A stretch of 12,639 bases of DNA, from positions 1 to 12,639 of the forward strand of contig DAOVPS010000088.1 in the NCBI GenBank assembly GCA_030629105.1, in the 5' to 3' direction. Source of the stretch: JABLTI01 sp030629105 (lineage in GTDB: Archaea; Asgardarchaeota; Heimdallarchaeia; JABLTI01). This document shows, one piece after another, positions 6,609 to 12,639 of this stretch. Under the pieces are notes generated by a model. The model made no database searches, was not told the origin of the DNA, and saw nothing but the letters and a program-made list of their open reading frames with translations. Position numbers and translations under genes: made by a program. The number at the start of each line of letters is the position of its first letter. The stretch's first letter is position 1.

Positions 6609-8061
6609 AATCGTCGTATTCTGCGCCATCCCAACAATAGGTACAAATTTGATTCTTTGGCAATCCGATAGCAGTGACAAGATCCTCTAGTTTTTGATAT
6701 TTCAAAGTTGTGAGATTCAATCTTTTCCGGATTTTTTCTACCATTTTCTTAAATTTGTTCGAATTCTGATCTAGGTATTCATCTAGTACGGGGTATGTTT
6801 CTCCAAATAAATCTTTAATTGCTCTTCTCCCTGCAAGATCAAGATCAGATCTTGATCGGGAGAAATTTATGAACTTACAACCAAATAATAGTGGAGGACA
6901 AGCAACTCGCATATGAACTTCCTTTGCTCCTCTTTCGAATAATCCTTTAACCGTATCTTTCAGCTGCGTTCCTCTAACAATTGAATCTTCACAAAACAGT
7001 AACGATTTTCCCTCAATTAATTCTTTAATCGGAATGAGTTTCATCCGAGCGACTTCATCCCGAATTGTTTGATCTTGAGGCATAAACGAACGAGGCCAGG
7101 TAGGAGTATATTTCACAAACGGTCTTCCGTAGAAACACTTTGATTCATTTGCATATCCTATACCATGAGCAGTACCAGAATCAGGTATACCCGCAACAAT
7201 ATCAGGTTTTACAACATCATTTTTCGCAAGTGCCGCACCACAACGGTATCGAACTTCCTCAACATTTATTCCTTCATAAGAAGAAGGTGGGTATCCATAG
7301 TACACCCAGAAAAATGCACAGATTTGATTGCGTTTATTTGGGGGACTGCATTGTTCAAACCCATTAGAATTTATCAGGACAATCTCGCCCGGACCAAGTT
7401 GTCTAATTAATCTATAACCGAGATTTGGAAATGTATTTGTTTCCATTGTAACAGCTCGACTGTAAGGAGGTTCCACAAGAGTCTGTTGATCCGAAGGAAG
7501 CTGAGTGTCCACTTTCTCTCCAAGAGCCAAAGGAGTTCTACCTAATTTGTCTCGAGCAGCATATATCCCATTATCAGTTAACAACAAAAGAGTACAGGAG
7601 CCCTCAATTAGATCTTGCGCTCGTTTAATACCTTCTACAAAGTTTTCTCCATTGTTGATAAGAGTAGCAACCATTTCTGTCTGATTGATTACTCCACCAG
7701 ACATTTCTGAGAAATGAGAAGTTCCTTTGTGGAAAGCATTCTCCACCAGTTCATCAAGGTTATTAATCTTCCCAACGGTGACAATTGCATATGTACCCAA
7801 ATGAGACCGAATAATCAAAGGTTGATCATCTGTATCACTAATTACACCTATCCCTCGATTTCCATGTAATTTTGGTAAATCATCTTGGAATTTTGATCGA
7901 AATGGACCTGTAGTAATATCTTTGATAAACCGTTTAATTCCGTTATCGTCAAGTACTGCCATACCACCTCGAATTGTGCCCATGTGACTATGATAGTCTG
8001 TTCCGTAAAAGAGGTCTTTCACGCAATCTCCGTGTGAGTAGACTCCGATTATACCGCCCAT
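6607..8061 (-). CDS. PurF-like amidophosphoribosyltransferase paralogue lacking the glutaminase cysteine
   Basis: A 484-residue homologue of amidophosphoribosyltransferase, which makes 5-phosphoribosylamine from PRPP in purine synthesis. The C-terminal transferase half is intact: PDSGTAHGIGYA (293-304), TPTWPRSFMP (319-328) and the PRPP loop FCEDSIVRGTQ (356-366). Four Cys fit the 4Fe-4S ligands of Bacillus-type PurF: Cys248, Cys395, Cys473 and Cys476. The N-terminal Ntn-hydrolase half is odd. The mature enzyme should begin with Cys, but the protein starts MGGIIGV (ATG GGC GGT), and by my alignment the glutamine-site Arg, Asn and Asp are replaced near Ser75, Val96 and Gln127. I recall a bacterial subfamily starting MGGFFG with the same DC at position 13 (Cys13 here), so this is probably an inherited form, not a recent mutation. 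It may use ammonia or have another role. Residues about 183-198 look like a small insertion. Confidence 0.88.
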   Translation of the reverse strand: MGGIIGVYSHGDCVKDLFYGTDYHSHMGTIRGGMAVLDDNGIKRFIKDITTGPFRSKFQDDLPKLHGNRGIGVISDTDDQPLIIRSHLGTYAIVTVGKINNLDELVENAFHKGTSHFSEMSGGVINQTEMVATLINNGENFVEGIKRAQDLIEGSCTLLLLTDNGIYAARDKLGRTPLALGEKVDTQLPSDQQTLVEPPYSRAVTMETNTFPNLGYRLIRQLGPGEIVLINSNGFEQCSPPNKRNQICAFFWVYYGYPPSSYEGINVEEVRYRCGAALAKNDVVKPDIVAGIPDSGTAHGIGYANESKCFYGRPFVKYTPTWPRSFMPQDQTIRDEVARMKLIPIKELIEGKSLLFCEDSIVRGTQLKDTVKGLFERGAKEVHMRVACPPLLFGCKFINFSRSRSDLDLAGRRAIKDLFGETYPVLDEYLDQNSNKFKKMVEKIRKRLNLTTLKYQKLEDLVTAIGLPKNQICTYCWDGAEYDD

Positions 8062-8296
8062 AATGCATCTATCGTATATTGGATTCTTATGTATAGATAA
8101 ACTTATTTTCTCATCGAATTAAGCAAATCTTGAATGTAGTAATTGAAAATCCGACTAATTTTTTATAAACCAAAAATGATATATGTTTTTTTATAAAATA
8201 AATATGAAATTACCTATTTTGTTTATAATTTTAATCGATAAAATAAAAAGGAAATATCAAGCAATAACAATTAGTACAGTGGAAGGTTAACTTGTA
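8062..8296. promoter_or_regulatory. AT-rich divergent promoter region, the longest gene-free stretch
   Basis: This 235-base gap lies between the leftward PurF-like gene and the rightward membrane protein gene. It is very AT-rich and contains several TATA-like elements: TTTTTTTATAAAATA (8186-8200) and TTTTGTTTATAATTT (8217-8231) reading rightwards, and GGTTTATAAAAAA (8171 down to 8159) reading leftwards. If the last drives the PurF-like gene, the leader would be roughly 70 bases or more. I see no hairpin, riboswitch-like fold or small gene. Confidence 0.35.
8159..8171 (-). promoter_or_regulatory. Candidate TATA box (GGTTTATAAAAAA) upstream of the PurF-like gene
   Basis: The minus-strand sequence GGTTTATAAAAAA closely matches GGTTTTATAAAAAA before the membrane/HEAT gene (11966-11953). 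The shared leading GG plus TATA core looks like an archaeal promoter. The distance to the ATG at 8061 is about 100 bases, so this assignment is tentative. Confidence 0.35.
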
Positions 8297-8785
8297 TTGA
8301 ATTCGATGAAATTGCGTTCTGAAAGAAAGAAGAAGACAGAAAAATCTAGTCTTAGAAGTATTGCCATTAAAGAGAAATTTTACAAAAGTAATTTTTACAT
8401 TTTCGAAATTGGGTTTATTATTGTGGCAGTTCCAGTACTTCTTGTAGCAATTACTTCTATTCCAATTCTTGTCTACTTCACTTTAGTCCAAAATTTCGAA
8501 TTGTGGCCTTTCATTATTTTAGGATCTCTCATAGCATTCTCTCAAATACTAGCCATTCAAATTTTCGTAAAGAAATTTTATCTTACTCCCTACAATATGA
8601 CTTTTGGTGAGTATCTCAGATTTCGATATGATGAACGAAACGTAATTGAAAAGGATGAAAACAAACCACAGAAAACTTGGTATGATAATTTAGATGAATT
8701 CATAATTCAGATTCGAGATACACAAAGAGAACAAACACATCGAATTTATGCGACTAATTATGAAAATGCAAATCTTTCTATGTAA
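8297..8785 (+). CDS. Two-helix membrane protein of unknown function
   Basis: I do not recognise a family. The 162-residue product starts with a strongly basic segment (KLRSERKKKTEK, residues 5-16), followed by two hydrophobic helices at about 36-62 and 70-92 joined by a short loop, then a polar, charged C-terminal domain of about 70 residues. The basic N-terminus suggests both ends are cytoplasmic. The C-terminal part (TFGEYLRFRYDE onward) has no recognisable catalytic or metal motif. Start choice is uncertain: TTG at 8297 has an AAGGT (8283-8287) nine bases upstream, while ATG at 8306 is three codons later but 18 bases from it. The gene diverges from the PurF-like gene and converges with the amidohydrolase gene, leaving only 18 bases between the stops. 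It is a single-gene transcription unit. Confidence 0.75.
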   Translation: MNSMKLRSERKKKTEKSSLRSIAIKEKFYKSNFYIFEIGFIIVAVPVLLVAITSIPILVYFTLVQNFELWPFIILGSLIAFSQILAIQIFVKKFYLTPYNMTFGEYLRFRYDERNVIEKDENKPQKTWYDNLDEFIIQIRDTQREQTHRIYATNYENANLSM

Positions 8786-8803
8786 ATATGGGATTAAAGA
8801 TTA

Positions 8804-10231
8804 TTAGAGAAAACCATCTTCTACATCTTTTACAAGTTTAGATCCTGCTTTTATCCAGTCATCTGTTGCATCACTGAAAATCCTTTCCGCTCTTTTGTTT
8901 GCTTCTTTCAATATTTCATCAGTATTAATTGATAGGAATTCATTGTTTTCGATAATCATTTTACCATTAATTATTACATTCTCAACTTCATAACCAGTTG
9001 ATGAGTAAACCAAATTTGGAATGTAATTTCTAAATGGTTTTGAAACTGCCGGTGCAAGATTCAGAGAATTCAGATTAACCATTATTACATCAGCTTGTTT
9101 TCCAACTTCTAGTGTTCCTATTTTTTTGTCAAGACCAAGAATTTGGGCGCCACCTACTGTTGCAATTTGTAGAACTTCCCATGCTGGTAGAACAGTTGGA
9201 TCTTTCATTATTACCTTAGTAAGATTACTTATGGTTCGCATTTCACAAAACATGTTATGTAAACCAGGTCCTGGTGCTTGATCAGAACCAATTCCTACCT
9301 TACCACCTAGAGCCACAAAATGACCTATGGGTGGAACTATCCCATCTATCATGCTAATCGAACTAGGACACCCAACCATTTTCGCTCCTCTTTTAACCAT
9401 GAGTGCTCTTTCAGCTTCACTTGTGTCATGACAATGTGCCCCAATGAGATTTTCATCTAGTAGCTCATTCTTTTCAAGAATTTTTACAGTTGAAGCGTCT
9501 TTCCCAAATCTCTCAATGATTTGTAGTCTTTCTCGTTGTCCTTGCGCAACATGAATATGAATACCACTTTCTCTTCTCTTTGCTTCTTCTTGTATGCTTT
9601 TCAGTAATTCTAGTGAGATCATATCTAACGCTTGTGGGCCATACATACAGCTCACTAACTCTTCATCTTGGAATGTCTTGAATAATTCAGTAGCTCTTTT
9701 GAAAGCTGCTTCTCCCTTTTGTCTATCGAATTCATATAGGTCTGTTGGTTTCAAATGATCCCTTTTTGGACTAACTTCATTTATGGTTTCAGTAGCAACT
9801 ACTCGAGCACCAAAAGGAAGATAGACATGATTAATAATATTTGAAACATTCGAAGCATATTCTGCAAAAGTTGTTGTACCAGATTTTAATCCCTCTAGGA
9901 CACCAAGTTTTGAACCAACTATTGCATCCTCCGGTTTCATATGTCTACCAATAGGTCCAATCCCCTTATTCATCCACTCAATTTCTGGTAAGTCTTGTGC
10001 TCCCCCTCTTAATAGCGTTGAACCTGTATGTATATGAGCATTGACTAATCCTGGCATTGTAACGTAATTGTCGCCGTTTATTATAATGTCAGCATCCTTT
10101 TTGTTGAATTTCTCCATTGTACCTACAAAAGAGATCTGATTATCTGTTATACCAATTGCTCCATTATCAATAATACCAAGATTTTTTCCTCTAAAGGATA
10201 ATATTCTAGTATTTAGAATTGCGATATTCAC
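8804..10231 (-). CDS. Metal-dependent amidohydrolase of the MTA/SAH deaminase - chlorohydrolase branch
   Basis: From GTG 10231 this is a 475-residue amidohydrolase-superfamily TIM barrel. An N-terminal beta-sandwich strand (ILNTRILSF) is followed by PGLVNAHIHTGS (60-71) with metal ligands His66 and His68, HIHVAQG (225-231) with ligand His227, AHCH (265-268) with the expected His266, and GSDQAPGPG (315-323) with ligand Asp317. The tail IGTLEVGKQADVIMV returns to the sandwich. Such enzymes deaminate adenosine-type or guanine/triazine compounds. The usual HVAE has become HVAQ (Gln230), the GPHA loop is GPQALDM (198-204), and HNPSS is CPSS (288-291), so the MTA/SAH deaminase label is doubtful. 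I chose the GTG start because a perfect GAGGTGA lies five bases upstream; the alternative TTG at 10258 has no such site. It follows the membrane/HEAT gene by 86 bases on the same strand. Confidence 0.87.
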   Translation of the reverse strand: MNIAILNTRILSFRGKNLGIIDNGAIGITDNQISFVGTMEKFNKKDADIIINGDNYVTMPGLVNAHIHTGSTLLRGGAQDLPEIEWMNKGIGPIGRHMKPEDAIVGSKLGVLEGLKSGTTTFAEYASNVSNIINHVYLPFGARVVATETINEVSPKRDHLKPTDLYEFDRQKGEAAFKRATELFKTFQDEELVSCMYGPQALDMISLELLKSIQEEAKRRESGIHIHVAQGQRERLQIIERFGKDASTVKILEKNELLDENLIGAHCHDTSEAERALMVKRGAKMVGCPSSISMIDGIVPPIGHFVALGGKVGIGSDQAPGPGLHNMFCEMRTISNLTKVIMKDPTVLPAWEVLQIATVGGAQILGLDKKIGTLEVGKQADVIMVNLNSLNLAPAVSKPFRNYIPNLVYSSTGYEVENVIINGKMIIENNEFLSINTDEILKEANKRAERIFSDATDDWIKAGSKLVKDVEDGFL

Positions 10232-10236
10232 AAAAC

Positions 10237-10243
10237 TCACCTC
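10237..10243 (-). promoter_or_regulatory. Shine-Dalgarno GAGGTGA deciding the amidohydrolase start
   Basis: On the minus strand GAGGTGA is a full match to the anti-Shine-Dalgarno complement, followed by five bases and then GTG (10231-10229). It lies inside the frame extended to TTG 10258, so it argues for the shorter protein. Confidence 0.8.
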
Positions 10244-10317
10244 AAATATATCTAACAATTACCTATCTTAGAAGAATTAAAATGATTTGTATGTGAATTC
10301 AGAAACGATCAGCAATT

Positions 10318-11925
10318 CTAAAGAAAAACTTCTTCGTATTTTTCAATTCTCTTTGCAAAATTTTTCATTTTCTCTTTATGCAATCTCGTTACTAAATTCT
10401 TCAATTCCTCTGGAGGTAATTTTATTGCTAAATAACTAACGATATCAAGAATTTGGTCTTTTGATATGGTTCCCATTTTCTGAGATGTTTTGTTACCTTC
10501 AATTAGCAAAATATATAATTGAATAATGTCATCTTGTGTAAGAATTAATTCATTAGGAATTAGATCTGTTATAGATTCATAGAAATCATTGTCTGTATAA
10601 ATTATCTTTCCAGCTAGTTCTTCCAAATCAGTTACTGGATGTTCAGATATTTTTGCAAGGGCATTGTCAGCGTTTTTCATTAGTTTCTTAGCAATTGTTT
10701 TATCTGTTTTTGATTCCCAGCAACCGGAAAACTCGCCAAATCTAATTACTTGCAAATGTGGCACAGCTTCTTTCATCTTCAAATTCCCTAGAGTTTTAAT
10801 AGCTGTAATTGTAACTTTACAACTTGGATCACTTAATGCATATAGGATCATATTCTTGGATCGTTCAGTTGGTAAACATTCAAGTGATTTTATTATTGTT
10901 TCTCGTAATTTACTTCCTGTATCAGATTCTGTCTTATATTTCTCCATAGCAATTCCTTTTGTACTTTGATTAAGTGATTTGAGATATTTCTCAGAGAAAA
11001 ATAAGGCATAAATATCTCTATAGGCATTTACTCTAATAGCTTCGGTTTCAATTTCCCAGGGATTGATTAAGAAGATTATAAACAAGATTATTCTCAAAAC
11101 CTTTTTCCAAAAAGTTTCAATTTCTTCTGTTTTATCACTATCTTCACTTACGTTCAAAAGCTCATGATTTGTAAGATATTTGGTTATGATTTTTGGATCT
11201 TTGTTTACGGCTTCAACAAGTTTATCTTCTGTGTTTAATTTTGCTTTTCTGTATTCATCGTAAACTAGTATTTTTGTAAAGAAATTTCTAAAACCAATAT
11301 TTTTTTCAAGAAACACTAAAAGGACTACAGCGATAGGTCCTGAGACAATTGCACCACCCCAGAAACCCATGAAGATTCCTGCATAAACCTTTTCAAATAA
11401 GGGATTCATTAATCCTGCGAATAGTGCCCCAGAAATCGCTCCAATTGAAACACTAATCCATCCACCAAAAAGAATGCGAAAAATTGAATCTTTGATTTTA
11501 ACAAAGAAATTTCCGTAAACTAATCCACCTGCTAAATATCCTGCAAATCCCCCACAAATAGCACCATAGACAATAGCTAATTGCTCTGGAGTATTCCAGT
11601 ATAATGCTATTATTATTGTAACTATTATAGTGAATATTGGTAAATTCAATATTCTAGAACCAAATAATCGTTCTTTTGGATTTTCTCTGAGTGAATCAAA
11701 AGCAGCTAACCAAACAAAACCAAGTTCTAAAGCTACTCCAACATGATAAATTGTCCAATAACTGTAATTTGCTCCAAAAAGTTTATGCATAAACATTAAT
11801 TCACAAACTAGAATGGTCAATGTAGTTAAAATTGAAAAACTCACAAGAAAGGCGTAAATTGAACCACGAGTATCATTTGATAGGAATTCCTGTATTTGGA
11901 TCTTTATTCCTTTTGTTTTTTCCAT
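10318..11925 (-). CDS. Multi-span membrane protein with cytoplasmic HEAT-like repeat tail
   Basis: A 535-residue protein of no family I can name. The N-terminal 210 residues hold about six hydrophobic segments (near 23-46, 58-76, 95-110, 115-137, 149-172, 182-206). The fourth to sixth are glycine-rich (GAICGGFAGYLAGG, 121-134; IGAISGALFAG, 161-171; GFWGGAIVSG, 187-196), suggesting closely packed helices. A charged stretch follows, then one more hydrophobic segment (274-289) and a soluble helical C-terminus. Around 340-427, units such as ETIIKSLECLP...ALSDPSCKVTITAIKTLGNLKMKEAVPHL look like HEAT/armadillo-type repeats, which usually mediate protein contacts. AGAGG (11937-11933) lies seven bases before the ATG, supporting the start. 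A strong TATA box precedes it, so it has its own promoter. A membrane scaffold or sensor role is only a guess. Confidence 0.82.
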   Translation of the reverse strand: MEKTKGIKIQIQEFLSNDTRGSIYAFLVSFSILTTLTILVCELMFMHKLFGANYSYWTIYHVGVALELGFVWLAAFDSLRENPKERLFGSRILNLPIFTIIVTIIIALYWNTPEQLAIVYGAICGGFAGYLAGGLVYGNFFVKIKDSIFRILFGGWISVSIGAISGALFAGLMNPLFEKVYAGIFMGFWGGAIVSGPIAVVLLVFLEKNIGFRNFFTKILVYDEYRKAKLNTEDKLVEAVNKDPKIITKYLTNHELLNVSEDSDKTEEIETFWKKVLRIILFIIFLINPWEIETEAIRVNAYRDIYALFFSEKYLKSLNQSTKGIAMEKYKTESDTGSKLRETIIKSLECLPTERSKNMILYALSDPSCKVTITAIKTLGNLKMKEAVPHLQVIRFGEFSGCWESKTDKTIAKKLMKNADNALAKISEHPVTDLEELAGKIIYTDNDFYESITDLIPNELILTQDDIIQLYILLIEGNKTSQKMGTISKDQILDIVSYLAIKLPPEELKNLVTRLHKEKMKNFAKRIEKYEEVFL

Positions 11926-11932
11926 AGAAAAT

Positions 11933-11937
11933 CCTCT
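11933..11937 (-). promoter_or_regulatory. Ribosome binding site AGAGG of the membrane/HEAT gene
   Basis: The minus strand reads AGAGG, then seven bases, then ATG at 11925, a standard spacing that fixes this start. Confidence 0.6.
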
Positions 11938-11952
11938 ACTTAAGTCAAGATG

Positions 11953-11966
11953 TTTTTTATAAAACC
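11953..11966 (-). promoter_or_regulatory. TATA box (GGTTTTATAAAAAA) of the membrane/HEAT gene
   Basis: This minus-strand element lies between the flavoprotein stop and the membrane/HEAT ATG. A start about 25 bases downstream would leave a leader just long enough for the AGAGG site. It nearly repeats the element at 8171-8159. Confidence 0.5.
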
Positions 11967-11995
11967 TTTTTCATTGATTTTAATTCTACTCTGTA

Positions 11996-12639
11996 TTACT
12001 TTTCTGACAAGCCAACGTGTTGAATGAAATGATGATATTGATCAATAGGCATTAGATTTCCTACAGCTCGTTCTACAACTTCGTTCAAAGCAGGATGAAT
12101 ATGCATTCCTTGGAAAATTGGAACAGCACTTCTCTCGGGAGTGTACATCAAATTAATGATCTCTTGAATCAAAACTGAAGCAAAAGGTCCGATAATGTGA
12201 GCTCCGAGTATTTCCATAGATTCTTTCTTCACAATGACTTTAACAAAGAAATCCTTCAACGCCATTGCTACACCCTTTGCAGTGTCTTGATATCTTTGAA
12301 AGCCAATTAGTACTTTATCTTTTCCGTGCTCTTCGATAGCTTCCTTTTCACCCATTCCAACACTAGCAATTTCTGGGTCTGTAAACACTGCACTTGGTAT
12401 AGCATGATAACTCGCTTTGTAACCTCGATTGTGAATCGCATTGTAATAAGCAACTTGACTTTCATAATTTGCAGCATGCTTGAATAAGTACTTTCCATTT
12501 GCATCTCCAAAAGCATAGATGTTTTTCTTAGAAGTTTCCATTAAAGCATTAGTTATAATCCAGCCACCCTCATCAGTTTTAACACCACTTTTTTCTGGAT
12601 GTAAAATATCTGAATTTGAACTTCTGCCAGCAGCTATAA
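11996..12639 (-). CDS. Dihydrolipoamide dehydrogenase-type flavoprotein, C-terminal part (5' end beyond right edge)
   Basis: The reading frame is open to the right edge: upstream of the first ATG (12541) it continues IAAGRSSNSDIL...GGWIITNALMETS, the GRxPN region that precedes the conserved FAD-binding YAFGDANG. About 213 residues are visible and the start lies outside. The family is the group I pyridine nucleotide-disulfide oxidoreductases (dihydrolipoamide dehydrogenase, mercuric, mycothione and glutathione reductases). The dimerisation domain begins near YHAIPSAVFTDPEIASVG, and HIHPALNEVVERAV carries the His-Glu pair that acts as acid-base catalyst in lipoamide dehydrogenase. The redox CxxxxC motif would be in the missing N-terminal half, so disulfide activity cannot be confirmed. 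The extra C-terminal run DQYHHFIQHVGLSEK goes slightly beyond typical lipoamide dehydrogenase. The neighbours visible here do not include other 2-oxoacid dehydrogenase subunits. Confidence 0.88.
   Translation of the reverse strand, partial: IAAGRSSNSDILHPEKSGVKTDEGGWIITNALMETSKKNIYAFGDANGKYLFKHAANYESQVAYYNAIHNRGYKASYHAIPSAVFTDPEIASVGMGEKEAIEEHGKDKVLIGFQRYQDTAKGVAMALKDFFVKVIVKKESMEILGAHIIGPFASVLIQEIINLMYTPERSAVPIFQGMHIHPALNEVVERAVGNLMPIDQYHHFIQHVGLSEK

Noticed and set aside
7140..7410. Rightward open frames opposite the PurF-like gene
   Set aside because: They lie wholly within a strongly conserved coding region on the other strand and show no family-like composition; they are shadows.
8062..8296. 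Possible riboswitch or small RNA upstream of the PurF-like gene, as in bacterial purine operons
   Set aside because: The region is nearly all A/T with no stable stems and no purine or PRPP riboswitch-like conserved core that I can see.
10232..10258. Longer amidohydrolase beginning at TTG 10258
   Set aside because: The extension encodes MLDIFEVSF, has no ribosome binding site, and contains the perfect GAGGTGA that serves the GTG at 10231.

Overview
The window is 12.6 kb of AT-rich DNA that is most likely archaeal. The best marker is a UPF0216/DUF61 protein (4378-4848 minus), a family known essentially from archaea. Several genes follow TATA-like boxes, and some have classical Shine-Dalgarno sites (GAGGT, AGAGG, GAGGTGA). 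Low GC, many small Zn or membrane proteins and a mosaic of bacterial-type metabolic enzymes would fit an Asgard-type or other uncultivated archaeon. That placement is inference; no rRNA, tRNA or informational gene is present to fix it.

Layout, left to right. At the left edge, running leftwards, is the start of an iron-containing alcohol dehydrogenase (1-107) preceded by an LsrG-like ABM-fold gene (130-447); the two look like an operon. Diverging from them is an N6-adenine DNA methyltransferase of the Eco57I/TaqI type (581-3001), interrupted by an in-frame TGA at 971-973. It converges, with only four bases between stop codons, on an M20 metallopeptidase gene (3006-4343) that lies downstream of the UPF0216 gene. 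Then come, rightwards, a ten-cysteine zinc-type small protein (5009-5308) and an Old Yellow Enzyme-type flavin oxidoreductase (5398-6489), which ends in a hairpin/T-tract terminator.

The right half is mostly leftward: a PurF-like phosphoribosyltransferase that lacks the glutaminase cysteine (6607-8061), an amidohydrolase of the MTA/SAH-deaminase branch with altered active-site positions (8804-10231), a multi-span membrane protein with a HEAT-like tail (10318-11925), and the C-terminal part of a dihydrolipoamide dehydrogenase-type flavoprotein cut by the right edge (11996-12639). A two-helix membrane protein (8297-8785) is the only rightward gene there.

Functionally this is a mixed chromosomal metabolic neighbourhood (redox flavoproteins, carbonyl metabolism, nucleotide-related hydrolysis and transfer, peptide or amide hydrolysis) with a decaying or recoded solitary DNA methyltransferase as the accessory element. 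I see no CRISPR array, insertion sequence, tRNA or integrase. No intergenic stretch exceeds 300 bases; the longest (8062-8296) holds divergent promoter-like AT-rich sequence.
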